From contig JAUSNB010000015.1 of NCBI GenBank assembly GCA_030645615.1, forward strand, positions 188,035 to 252,034: a stretch of DNA of 64,000 bases. Reading direction: 5' to 3'. The translations under genes were made by a program, and so were the position numbers. The DNA comes from Actinomycetota bacterium. Lineage in GTDB: Bacteria; Actinomycetota; Actinomycetes; S36-B12. Below, piece by piece: positions 54,778 through 63,256 of the stretch (position 1 is the stretch's first letter; every line of letters begins with the position of its first letter). Under the pieces are notes generated by a model that did not search any database, was not told the DNA's origin, and was given only the letters and a program-made list of their open reading frames with translations.

Positions 54778-55142
54778 TAGAAGGACCAGTCCTCGGCCAG
54801 GACGGCCTCCTGCATCGCCATCCGCAGTGGCTCCATGCGAAGCAGCGCCGGCGGCGAGGCCAGCAGGTCCGGCATCGCCTGGACCATGCGGGCAAACCCG
54901 CCCGCCGCCCGGTGCGCCTGCTCGGCTTCCTCGTCCCGGAACATCTCGTACAGCCAGACGAGTGCCTCGTCATCGGGGTCGACCGAGACGACGAAGAGCT
55001 CCGTTCCCGGCTCCTCGGCAAGGCCGTCGGCGTACGTGTTCAGCACGTCGAGCAACGCGGCCCGGCGCCCTGCCTGGCAGGTCAGCCGGACCAACAGTGC
55101 GTGCCGTCCGGGCAGGAGTGCCTGGACCGGACCCTCGCTCAT
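54777..55142 (-). CDS. ABM-type monooxygenase-like protein
   Basis: 121 aa with the pattern HALLVRLTCQAGRRAALLDVL, then ELFVVSVDPDDEALVWLYEMFRDEEA and HRAAGGFARMVQAM, a usual ABM/quinol-monooxygenase-like domain. ATG overlaps the GDP-fucose synthase stop (ATGA), and its own stop overlaps the next gene, so three genes are translated as a unit. Confidence 0.75.
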   Translation of the reverse strand: MSEGPVQALLPGRHALLVRLTCQAGRRAALLDVLNTYADGLAEEPGTELFVVSVDPDDEALVWLYEMFRDEEAEQAHRAAGGFARMVQAMPDLLASPPALLRMEPLRMAMQEAVLAEDWSF

Positions 55143-56113
55143 GCGGCCCCGCCCGCGGCATGGGCAACGTTCGCGACGTACCAGTCGTAGGTCGAGGCAA
55201 CCCCGTCGCGCAGCTTGATGGTGGGGTACCAGCCGAGCTCGTTGATGCGCGTCGTGTCGAGCAGCTTGCGGGGCATGCCGTCGGGCTTGCTCGTGTCCCA
55301 TTCGATGGCGCCTTCGAAGCCGACAACCGACGCCACGGTCTCCGCCAGTTCACGAATCGGCATGTCGTCGCCCAGTCCCACGTTGATCGTCTGGGCGGAG
55401 TCGTAGACCTGCATGAGCATCAGGGCAGCCTGGGCGAGGTCATCGACGTGCAGGAACTCCCGCCGGGGGGCGCCCGTGCCCCAGACCGTGACGCTCGGCG
55501 CACCGCTGGCCTTCGCCTCGTGGAAGCGACGGATGAACGCCGGGAGGACGTGCGAGCTCTGCAGGTCGAAGTTGTCGTTCGGCCCGTACAGGTTGGTGGG
55601 CATGGCCGAGATCCAGTGCCGCCCGTACTGGGTGCGGTGTGCCTCGATGTAGAAGATCCCGGAGATCTTGGCCATCGCGTAGGCCTGGTTCGTGGGCTCG
55701 AGGGGACCGGTCATGAGCGAGGTCTCGCGGATCGGCTGAGTGGCGTGCCGGGGGTAGATGCATGACGAGCCGAGGAACAGCAGCCGGTCGACGTCGGCGG
55801 CATGCGCCGCGTCCATCACGTTGGTCTGGATGAGCAGGTTGTCCTTGAGGAAGTCGACCGGGTACGTGGAGTTCGCCATGATCCCGCCGACCCGGGCGGC
55901 GGCATCGATGATCACGTCGGGCTTGGCCCCGACGATCGCGTCATGGGTCGCCTCTCGGTCGCGCAGGTCCAGTTCGCTGGAGCGCCAGCCGATCACCTCG
56001 CCCACGCCAGCGGACTCAAGTGCCCGCACGATTGCCGAGCCGACCAGCCCGTTGTGCCCCGCGACGTAGACCTTGACGTCGCCCCACGGGAACTTGGCTC
56101 GCATGGCGGTCAT
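55139..56113 (-). CDS. fcl: GDP-L-fucose synthase
   Basis: 324-aa extended short-chain dehydrogenase (epimerase/reductase) converting GDP-4-keto-6-deoxymannose to GDP-fucose. NAD(P) motif VAGHNGLVGSA, catalytic Ser in FLGSSCIYP and Tyr/Lys in YAMAKISG are present. ATG 56113 or 56104 may be used; no ribosome site is visible, so the start may be leaderless. The dehydratase partner (gmd) is not in this window. The product would feed surface polysaccharide. Confidence 0.92.
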   Translation of the reverse strand: MTAMRAKFPWGDVKVYVAGHNGLVGSAIVRALESAGVGEVIGWRSSELDLRDREATHDAIVGAKPDVIIDAAARVGGIMANSTYPVDFLKDNLLIQTNVMDAAHAADVDRLLFLGSSCIYPRHATQPIRETSLMTGPLEPTNQAYAMAKISGIFYIEAHRTQYGRHWISAMPTNLYGPNDNFDLQSSHVLPAFIRRFHEAKASGAPSVTVWGTGAPRREFLHVDDLAQAALMLMQVYDSAQTINVGLGDDMPIRELAETVASVVGFEGAIEWDTSKPDGMPRKLLDTTRINELGWYPTIKLRDGVASTYDWYVANVAHAAGGAA

Positions 56114-56176
56114 TGTGGCATAGCGGGCCTCGTTCAACTCCGGCCTCGACGCCCGCTGGATGACAGGATGGCGGCC

Positions 56177-57403
56177 ATGAGAGTCGTTTCGATCGAGCAG
56201 TTGAAGCGGGTTTTGGCCAGCCTCCCCGACAACCCTCGCGTGGTCGCCTCCGGCAACTTCGCGACTCCGTCCGTCATCCTCGGGGCGCTGGACGAGGTCG
56301 TGCCCCAGTACCGGCTGCATATGCTCAACGCCCAGAAGCCGCTGCCGGACCGGGAGGGCGTGACCTACGAGACGGCCTTCGTGGGGCCGGGCATGCGCAA
56401 CAACCCGCGACTGGTCTACATCCCGTGTCGGCTGAGCCTGGTGCCGGTCCTGTTCCGCGACCACTACCGGCCCGACATCGTCCTGCTGCACACATCGACC
56501 CGGCGGCACGACACGGTGAGCCTGGGCACCGAGGTCAACATCCTTCCCGCCGCCATCGAGTCGGTCCGCGAGCGCGGTGGACTGGTGGTGGCGCAAGCGA
56601 ACCCGCAGATGCCATACACCTACGGCGATGCCCAGGTGTACGAGCACGAGATCGACTACCTCGTCGAGGTCGACGAGCCGCTGCCCACGCACGCACCCGG
56701 GGCCCTGGACGACGTCTCCCGGATGATCGGCGAGCGCATCGCCGCCCGGGTCGAGGACTACTCCACCCTGCAACTGGGCATCGGAGCCGTGCCCGATGCG
56801 GTCCTGGCCTCCCTGACGCAACGCAAGGGCATGCGCGTGTGGACCGAGATGTTCAGCGACGGCGTGCTCGAGCTCAACAAGCGCGACGCGCTGGACAAGG
56901 ACGTGCCCCTCACCGCCTCGTTCATCTTCGGTTCCGCGGAGCTGTACGAATGGATCCACCTGAACAAGTGGATCCGCATGCTGCGCACGGAACGCACCAA
57001 CGACCCGGGCCAGATCGCCCGGCAGGCCCGCATGACGAGTGTCAACGCCGCGCTCCAGGTGGACCTCTTCGACCAGGCCAACGCGAGCCGGGTCAAGGGG
57101 CGCATCTATTCCGGCTTCGGTGGCTCGACCGACTTCATCGTCGGCGCACTGCACGCGCGTGGCGGCCAATCCTTCATCGCGCTTCCGTCCTGGCACAAGA
57201 AGGCGGACGTGTCGACGATCGTGCCGCGCATCCAGGAGCCCGTGACGAGCTTCGAGCACAGCGCGGTGGCCACCGAGAACGGGATCGCGTCGGTGTTCGG
57301 CCGCAGCCAGCGCGAGCGCGTGACCAACATCATCGAGCAGGCGGCCCACCCCGATGCGCGCGACGACCTGCGAGCCGCGGCGGTGCAGATGGGCCTGCTC
57401 TAG
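56177..57403 (+). CDS. Acetyl-CoA hydrolase/4-hydroxybutyrate CoA-transferase family protein
   Basis: 408 aa class I CoA-transferase family, two alpha/beta domains, with FTEMFSDGV-like TEMFSDGVLEL (about 236-246) and GFGGSTDFIVGA (about 316-327) as in the family; the substrate-binding Glu is expected in the first of these. Could transfer CoA between short acyl groups or hydrolyse acetyl-CoA. Its stop is followed without gap by the glycosylase start. Confidence 0.85.
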   Translation: MRVVSIEQLKRVLASLPDNPRVVASGNFATPSVILGALDEVVPQYRLHMLNAQKPLPDREGVTYETAFVGPGMRNNPRLVYIPCRLSLVPVLFRDHYRPDIVLLHTSTRRHDTVSLGTEVNILPAAIESVRERGGLVVAQANPQMPYTYGDAQVYEHEIDYLVEVDEPLPTHAPGALDDVSRMIGERIAARVEDYSTLQLGIGAVPDAVLASLTQRKGMRVWTEMFSDGVLELNKRDALDKDVPLTASFIFGSAELYEWIHLNKWIRMLRTERTNDPGQIARQARMTSVNAALQVDLFDQANASRVKGRIYSGFGGSTDFIVGALHARGGQSFIALPSWHKKADVSTIVPRIQEPVTSFEHSAVATENGIASVFGRSQRERVTNIIEQAAHPDARDDLRAAAVQMGLL

Positions 57404-58285
57404 GTGCCCGAACTGCCCGAGGTCGAGGCGTTGGCGCGGTTCCTGTCCGACCGCCTCGCCGGGCAGCGGGTCGCCGACCTCGCGCTGGCCAGCCTGAGTG
57501 CGCTCAAGACATACAGCCCGCCGATCACGGCGCTGCTCGGCCTGCCGGTCACGGGTGTCCTGCGGCACGGCAAGTTCCTCGACCTGGCGACCGAGGGTGG
57601 TCCGCACCTCGTCTGGCACCTGTCGCGCGCCGGCTGGGTGCAGTGGAGCGACGAGCCAGCGCCGGGCCCGGTCAAGCCGGGCAAGGGACCGCTGGCGCTG
57701 CGGCTGGGGTTCGTCAACGACGACGGCGAGCCCACGGGGCGCATCGACCTCACCGAGGCCGGCACCCAGAAGCGACTGGCCGTGTACGTCGTCGGCAGCC
57801 CGCGCGACGTGCCGGGGGTTGCGCGGCTGGGGCCGGATGCCCTCGGCGACGAACTGACCCTGCCGGCCTTCGCCGGGATCCTGGCCGCGGCTGGGCGGGC
57901 GCAGGTGAAAGGCGTGCTGCGCGACCAATCGATCATCGCCGGCATCGGCAACGCCTACAGCGACGAGATCCTGCACGCTGCCCGGCTCTCGCCGTTCCAT
58001 CCCTGCTCCACGCTCTCTGCCGATGAGGTCGCGCACCTGTACGACTGCATGCGGCAGACACTGCTGACCGCCGTGGAAAACAGCGTCGGGCACGGCACCG
58101 GCACCCTGAAGGCGGAGAAGAAGGCGTCCATGGCGGTGCATGGCCGGGCCGGGGAGCCGTGCCCGGTGTGCGGGTCCACCGTGCTGGAGGTCTCCTTCGC
58201 AGACTCCGCGCTCCAGTACTGCCCGACCTGCCAGACCGGTGGCAAGCCGCTCGCCGACCGGCGCATGAGCCGGTTGCTGAAGTAG
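57404..58285 (+). CDS. Formamidopyrimidine/endonuclease VIII DNA glycosylase
   Basis: 293 aa. Begins PELPEVEALARF, with the catalytic N-terminal Pro and Glu, contains LRHGKFLDL, the helix-two-turn-helix GIGNAYSDEIL, and ends with a CPVC-CPTC zinc finger. Excises oxidised bases. Fpg versus Nei is not settled by sequence. GTG start directly after the TAG of the preceding gene. Confidence 0.93.
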   Translation: MPELPEVEALARFLSDRLAGQRVADLALASLSALKTYSPPITALLGLPVTGVLRHGKFLDLATEGGPHLVWHLSRAGWVQWSDEPAPGPVKPGKGPLALRLGFVNDDGEPTGRIDLTEAGTQKRLAVYVVGSPRDVPGVARLGPDALGDELTLPAFAGILAAAGRAQVKGVLRDQSIIAGIGNAYSDEILHAARLSPFHPCSTLSADEVAHLYDCMRQTLLTAVENSVGHGTGTLKAEKKASMAVHGRAGEPCPVCGSTVLEVSFADSALQYCPTCQTGGKPLADRRMSRLLK

Positions 58286-58301
58286 CCGTAGGCTGCGCGC
58301 C

Positions 58302-59021
58302 ATGTTCGCGAAGAGGAGCGAAGGCACCGCCGGCGCATCAAGGTCGTCCGGCGCCCTGCCGCCCAGCAAGTACCGCATGGGGGGCAAGCACTTCAAGAAC
58401 GACAAGGCGTTCATCCGCACCGCTGTCCGTGACGTCAAGCGGCTCGAGTCCTACGCCGGTCTGACGGCGGACTCCAGGCTGCTGGATTGGGGCTGCGGTG
58501 CGGGGCGGCTCGCCATTGGCGTGCGAGAGCACCTCGGCCGCATAGCGGACTACCACGGTGTCGATGTCCAGGCGGAGCTCGTCGACTGGGCAAACGAGAA
58601 CCTGGCCGCCCCGGGCTTCCGGTTCACGTGCGTCGACGTCAGCAACGAGCGCTACAACCCCGACGGGACGCCCGAGCGGACCCTCGCCGCCGAACCCGGC
58701 TCGGTCGACGTGCTGTACGCCTACTCGGTCTTCTCGCACATGAACGACGAGGACACGTCGGCCTACCTCGGCTTGATCCGGGAGGCGCTGGCCCCCGGGG
58801 GCAAGGCCTTCGTGACCTGCTTCGTCGAGGAGGACGTGCCCGGCTGGGAGGAGAACCCCGAGGGCTACGGCCCGCTGGAGTGGAAGGGCCGGCTGCACTG
58901 CACCCGGTTCGCCCGGTGGCACTTCGAGGCTCACGTGAACGCCGCTCGACTGGCCGTGGATCGGTTCGAGTACGGCCGGGAAACCGACGGGCAGAGCCTG
59001 TACGTCCTGCGCGTCCGGTGA
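58302..59021 (+). CDS. SAM-dependent class I methyltransferase
   Basis: 239 aa, Rossmann methyltransferase with SAM motif LLDWGCGAGRLAIG (about 61-74), acidic post-I motif GVDVQAELVDWA and VDVLYAYSVFSHM. Substrate unknown; proximity to the polysaccharide genes is suggestive only. TAGGCT ends 7 nt before the ATG, so it may be leaderless. Confidence 0.88.
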   Translation: MFAKRSEGTAGASRSSGALPPSKYRMGGKHFKNDKAFIRTAVRDVKRLESYAGLTADSRLLDWGCGAGRLAIGVREHLGRIADYHGVDVQAELVDWANENLAAPGFRFTCVDVSNERYNPDGTPERTLAAEPGSVDVLYAYSVFSHMNDEDTSAYLGLIREALAPGGKAFVTCFVEEDVPGWEENPEGYGPLEWKGRLHCTRFARWHFEAHVNAARLAVDRFEYGRETDGQSLYVLRVR

Positions 59022-59040
59022 CCGGCGGCCCGGCCTCGGT

Positions 59041-59068
59041 GGGTTAGGGTCGGAGAAGACCCTGACCC
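59041..59068 (+). terminator. 11-bp hairpin before the first glycoside hydrolase
   Basis: GGGTTAGGGTC (59041-59051), loop GGAGAA, GACCCTGACCC (59058-59068); one U-G wobble in RNA. 19 bp after the methyltransferase stop and 15 bp before the next start, so it can be a terminator or a leader structure; TAGGGT within the left arm also resembles a -10 box. Confidence 0.5.
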
Positions 59069-59082
59069 GAAAGGCCATTCGC

Positions 59083-60321
59083 ATGCGCCGTGCCCTCATG
59101 TCCGTCGCCGTCGTGTCCGCGCTTGCCCTGGCCGCCTTCACGGCCGGGCAGGCCACCGCAGCGCCGTCCGCCCCGGAGCCCGTCCAGCCGATGCAGTTCG
59201 GCATGCACGTCCCGGACATCGCCCAGGGCACGGACCCGTCGATCGCCTATGGGTCGATCCGCCTGTGGGACTCAGGCGTCGCGTGGGGCCAGGTCGAGCA
59301 GAAGAACAACAAGTACTGGTGGAACGGGCTCGATGCGGCGATCTCCAACGCCAATGCGCAGCAGGTGCGCACCCTGTACGTGCTCGGGTCGACGCCGAAG
59401 TGGGCGGCCAGCAACACCAAGCAGGGCACCTACCCCAACAAGGGCGCCGCGTCCATGCCGTCCATGAAGGAGTGGAAGGCCTGGGTAACCGCGGTCGTGC
59501 AGCGGTATGCCGGCTCGATCGAGGCCTACCAGATCTGGAACGAGGCGAACCTCACCACCTTCTGGCAGGGCACCCCCAAGCAGATGGCCCAGCTCACCTC
59601 CGAGGCCTACAAGATCATCCGCAGGTACGACCCCACGGCCAAGGTCATCTCGGCCAGCAGCACGGTGCGGCTGCAGAGCGCGTACAAGAAGTTCTTCCCG
59701 GCGTACCTCAAGGAACTCAAGAAGCTGAAGTGGCCCGTCGACGCCATCGCGGTCCACCTGTACCCGCCGAGCAAGGGCACACCCGCGACCCGCGCTGGCT
59801 ACATCACCCAGGTCCAGGCCGACATGCGGAAGGCCGGCGTCCCGGCAAGCAGGGAACTCTGGGATACCGAGGTCAACTACGGCATCAAGGGCCCCGGCGG
59901 CGGCAACCCCGACAAGGACATCGATGGCGCGACCGCGGCAGCGTGGGTCGCGCAGACCTACCTGGACAACATCCGCCTCGGGGTCGCCCGCTCGTATTGG
60001 TACTTCTGGGACAGGGCGGTCGACCTGGTCGGCATCCAGGTGTTCGACGGGACTACCGGGTCGGTGGGCTTCCAGTCCGTCTACACCTGGCTGAACGGGA
60101 AGTTCTACACGTGCGCCAGCGGCGACGTGAACACCTGCCAACTGGGCGACAACGCCGATCCGCAGGTGGTGGCCTGGGCCTCGACGGGCTCGGGTACCTT
60201 CGTGGTGCCGGCAGGGGTCACCCAGACCTGCACGGCACTCAACCAGTGCACGGCCGTCGTGCCGGGCTCGAACGTGACGATTGGAAGCATGCCGCAATGG
60301 TTCGGAATCGCACGAAGCTGA
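59083..60321 (+). CDS. Secreted clan GH-A glycoside hydrolase (GH39-like)
   Basis: 412 aa with a Sec signal peptide (about 1-26, ATAAP cleavage region) and a TIM-barrel hydrolase. The proposed acid/base is Glu154 in IWNEAN and the proposed nucleophile Glu263 in LWDTEVNYG, the clan GH-A spacing. Family GH39 or a relative is likely; sugar unknown. A Cys-containing C-terminal part (about 345-412) follows. Next to EPS genes and a tandem paralogue. Confidence 0.82.
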   Translation: MRRALMSVAVVSALALAAFTAGQATAAPSAPEPVQPMQFGMHVPDIAQGTDPSIAYGSIRLWDSGVAWGQVEQKNNKYWWNGLDAAISNANAQQVRTLYVLGSTPKWAASNTKQGTYPNKGAASMPSMKEWKAWVTAVVQRYAGSIEAYQIWNEANLTTFWQGTPKQMAQLTSEAYKIIRRYDPTAKVISASSTVRLQSAYKKFFPAYLKELKKLKWPVDAIAVHLYPPSKGTPATRAGYITQVQADMRKAGVPASRELWDTEVNYGIKGPGGGNPDKDIDGATAAAWVAQTYLDNIRLGVARSYWYFWDRAVDLVGIQVFDGTTGSVGFQSVYTWLNGKFYTCASGDVNTCQLGDNADPQVVAWASTGSGTFVVPAGVTQTCTALNQCTAVVPGSNVTIGSMPQWFGIARS

Positions 60322-61595
60322 CGTCCGCCGCGATCGGCCTGGCCGGCATCGCGCTCGTGGCCACGGCCTGCTCGTCGGGTTCGCCGGAGCCTGAATCACC
60401 CTCGGCGACCGCGGCAGCGACCGAGGCGCTCCCGCCGGCCAATGCCGTCCCAGCCACGCTCGTGGGGATGCACATCGAGGGCGCCGAGGCGGGCGCCTGG
60501 GCCTCGGCTCCCTTCGGCGCCCTGCGCCTGTGGGACAACGGCACGGCCTGGTCGCAGATCGAGCTGGAGCCCGGCGTGTACAAGTGGGACAACCTCGAGG
60601 GCATCCTGGAGAACGCAGAGTCCAAGGGGATGTCGGACGTCCTCATGGTGCTCGGCACGACCCCCGAGTGGAACGCCAAGGTCGTTAATCCGGACGACTA
60701 CCCCCAGCCCGGAGCCGCCAGCGCGCCCAAGGACCTCGAGGCGTGGGACTCCTGGGTGACCGAGGTCGCCACGCGATACAAGGGCCGGATCTCGTCGTAC
60801 CAGATCTGGAACGAGGCGAACCTCAAGAACTTCTGGGGCGGCACGCCCGAGGAGATGGCCGAGCTGACCAAGCGCGCCTACGACATCATCAAGGCGATCG
60901 ACCCGGAGGCCCTCGTGGTGTCGGCCTCCCCGTCGACGCGGCTCACCGCCTCCTTCGACCGCTTCTTCCCGGCCTACTTGAAGGCCCTCGGCGAGAAGGG
61001 CTGGCCGATCGACGTCGTGGGATTTCACACCTACCCCGGAGCCGATGGCGACCCGGTCGCCCGAGGGGCCCTCATCGAGGCCACCAAGGCGGCCTTGACC
61101 GCGGCCGGGGCACCGGACCTGCCCCTCTGGGACACCGAGCTGAACTACGGGCTGGCCGGTCCGGGCCCCGACCTCGCCAAGCAGGACATCACCGGTGTCG
61201 ACGCCGCCGGCTGGATCGTGCGCACCTACATCGACGATCTCCGCTACGGGGTCGCCCGCTCCTACTGGTACATCTGGACGCAGAAGCCGTACGACCTGCT
61301 CGGCATCCAGGCCTACCCGGGATCGGACGGCGAGCAGGGCTTCTTCGCCTTGGACACCTGGGTGGTCGGGGCCGGGTTCGACGGCTGCACGGAGGCCGAA
61401 GGGGTGGTGGAATGCACCTTCACGCGTGACGCGACTCCATCGGTCATCGTCTGGGCAGAGAGCGGATCGGCCACCTACACGGCCCCCGACAACGCCGCCC
61501 TGGCCTGCGACCCCCTCGCCAACTGCCAGCGGGTCGAGCCGGGATCGCAGATCGCCCTGACCGACGTCCCGGTGCGGATCTTCGCCCAGGCGTAG
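60297..61595 (+). CDS. Lipoprotein glycoside hydrolase, paralogue of the preceding gene
   Basis: 432 aa. Lipoprotein-like signal (hydrophobic stretch ending ALVATACSSG, Cys at about 23), a Ser/Pro/Glu linker, then the same GH-A barrel: acid/base Glu173 in IWNEAN, nucleophile Glu281 in LWDTELNYG. The catalytic half is clearly related throughout, indicating tandem duplication with one copy secreted and the other membrane-anchored. ATG 60297 overlaps the first gene by 25 bp. Confidence 0.82.
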   Translation: MVRNRTKLTSAAIGLAGIALVATACSSGSPEPESPSATAAATEALPPANAVPATLVGMHIEGAEAGAWASAPFGALRLWDNGTAWSQIELEPGVYKWDNLEGILENAESKGMSDVLMVLGTTPEWNAKVVNPDDYPQPGAASAPKDLEAWDSWVTEVATRYKGRISSYQIWNEANLKNFWGGTPEEMAELTKRAYDIIKAIDPEALVVSASPSTRLTASFDRFFPAYLKALGEKGWPIDVVGFHTYPGADGDPVARGALIEATKAALTAAGAPDLPLWDTELNYGLAGPGPDLAKQDITGVDAAGWIVRTYIDDLRYGVARSYWYIWTQKPYDLLGIQAYPGSDGEQGFFALDTWVVGAGFDGCTEAEGVVECTFTRDATPSVIVWAESGSATYTAPDNAALACDPLANCQRVEPGSQIALTDVPVRIFAQA

Positions 61596-61609
61596 CCTGA
61601 TAACGATCC

Positions 61610-61640
61610 GGCAGGCCCTGCCCGCGGTTCCGGGCCTGCC
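61610..61640 (+). terminator. Inverted repeat after the hydrolase pair
   Basis: GGCAGGCCC (61610-61618), 13 bases, GGGCCTGCC (61632-61640), with an outer GATAAC (61599-61604)/GTTATC (61652-61657) pair. 14 bp after the stop; probably terminates the hydrolase transcript. Confidence 0.5.
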
Positions 61641-61688
61641 CGTCCTTCGCTGTTATCGTGAGGGCGGTCGTGAGCACCGGGAGGTGGC

Positions 61689-63206
61689 ATGTCGCTGGAA
61701 GAGCGCGAGGGCCGCGGTCTGCCGGACGTGCCCGACCAGTCGACGATCCCGCTCAGCACACCTGCGCGCATCGGCTGGGCCGAGGCTCACTCGCACCGTG
61801 ACCGCCCGCACCTTCGGCGCGACCCTCTTCGCGTATACGCCACCCGCGCCATCCTGCTGGATGGCTGCGCGGTCCTCGTCGCGGCCATCGTCGGCTTCAT
61901 CCTGCGATGGGCCATTCCCTACTCGGTGGAGCTGAACGACCCCACCTACGTCTCGCTGGTAGGCGTTGTCGTGGTGTCGTGGATATCCGTCCTCGTGCTG
62001 CGCGGCGCCTACGACACCCGTGTGCTCGGGGTCGGTTCGGAGGAGTTCAAGAGGGTCGTCTCCGCTTCCGCAACGGTGTTCGCGGCCGTCGCCGTCGTCG
62101 CCTTCGCGCTGAAGCTCGACCTGTCCCGCGGCTTCGTCCTCATCACGTTCGCCGTGGGGATGCTTCTGCTCCTGTGCGTCCGCTGGGGCCTGCGATCCTG
62201 GCTGCGGCACGAGCGTAGGTACGGGCACTTCCTGCACCGGACCGTCGTCATCGGCGCCGAGCCGATGCGCGGCGAGATCGTCGACATGCTCGACAGGGAC
62301 CCGGTCGCGGGCTTCACGGTCGTCGACGTCATCGAGGAACCGGACACCCACGAGGACGAGGCCGTCCTGGATTCGTGGCTCGACGAGGTCATGGCGCGGA
62401 TCTCGCTGCAGGACGCGGACACCGTCGCGGTCGCAGGTTCGCCGACCATGGGGCAGGACGTCGTCCAGCGACTGGCCTGGCGGCTGGAGGGACCGCGCGT
62501 CGACCTCCTCGTGGCCCCCACGATCGGTGACGTCGCCGGGCCGCGCGTGACCATGCGCATGGCCGCCGACCTCCCGCTCCTGCACCTCGACGAGCCGCAC
62601 CTCACCGGCCCCAAGCGCGCCATCAAGCGGGCGCTCGACATCGGCGCGGGCGTTCTGCTGTTCGTGCTCTTCCTCCCCTTCATGGTGGTCGCCGCCATCG
62701 GCGTGTGGGTCAGCAGCCGCGGGCCCGTGTTCTATGTCCAGGAGCGGGTCGGCCGTGGCGGCCAGATCATCTCGGTGCCCAAGTTCCGCACGATGTACAC
62801 CGGCGCCGACAAGCTCCGCGACGAGGTGATCGGCCGGCCCGACGGGGCGATCCTCGACCGGTACCGGGGCGACCCCCGGATCACCCCCTTCGGGCGGATC
62901 CTGCGCCGGTGGTCGATCGACGAGACGCCGCAGGTGCTCAATGTCATCATCGGCTCGATGTCGCTCGTCGGCCCCCGGCCGGTGCTCGTCGACGAGATGC
63001 CGCTGCTCGGCGATGCCGATCATCGACGGCACCTCACCAAGCCAGGGCTCACGGGGCTGTGGCAGGTCTCCGGGCGCAAGTCGGTCGACTGGGAGGAGCG
63101 CATGCGCCTCGATCTGGACTACGTCGAGCACTGGTCGCCTGCCCTGGACCTGGTGATCGTCGCGAAGACGATCAAGGTCGTCCTCGTGGGGAACGGCGCG
63201 TACTAG
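61689..63206 (+). CDS. Exopolysaccharide polyprenyl glycosylphosphotransferase
   Basis: 505 aa, WbaP/ExoY family: cytoplasmic N-terminus, four hydrophobic segments (about 58-160), a Rossmann-like CoA-binding-3 domain (about 180-295), a further membrane segment (about 320-342) and a C-terminal transferase domain with YVQERVGRGG, KFRTM and the LSLVGPRP-type MSLVGPRPVL. It moves a sugar-1-phosphate to undecaprenyl phosphate, the first step of exopolysaccharide repeat synthesis. GGGAGG precedes the ATG. Confidence 0.93.
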   Translation: MSLEEREGRGLPDVPDQSTIPLSTPARIGWAEAHSHRDRPHLRRDPLRVYATRAILLDGCAVLVAAIVGFILRWAIPYSVELNDPTYVSLVGVVVVSWISVLVLRGAYDTRVLGVGSEEFKRVVSASATVFAAVAVVAFALKLDLSRGFVLITFAVGMLLLLCVRWGLRSWLRHERRYGHFLHRTVVIGAEPMRGEIVDMLDRDPVAGFTVVDVIEEPDTHEDEAVLDSWLDEVMARISLQDADTVAVAGSPTMGQDVVQRLAWRLEGPRVDLLVAPTIGDVAGPRVTMRMAADLPLLHLDEPHLTGPKRAIKRALDIGAGVLLFVLFLPFMVVAAIGVWVSSRGPVFYVQERVGRGGQIISVPKFRTMYTGADKLRDEVIGRPDGAILDRYRGDPRITPFGRILRRWSIDETPQVLNVIIGSMSLVGPRPVLVDEMPLLGDADHRRHLTKPGLTGLWQVSGRKSVDWEERMRLDLDYVEHWSPALDLVIVAKTIKVVLVGNGAY

Positions 63207-63244
63207 GGGCTGTTTCGGTCGCGGGTCGGCGGGCTGTGGATATC

Positions 63245-63250
63245 TATACT
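63245..63250 (+). promoter_or_regulatory. -10 box TATACT of the DUF4012 gene (probably leaderless)
   Basis: TATACT ends 6 nt before GTG 63257 and no ribosome site precedes the start. Confidence 0.5.
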
Positions 63251-63256
63251 CCCTGA

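Noticed and set aside
56114-58438. Extension of the fcl frame to 1099 aa
   Set aside because: The extension is antisense to the CoA-transferase and glycosylase genes, and the family N-terminus fits ATG 56113 or 56104.
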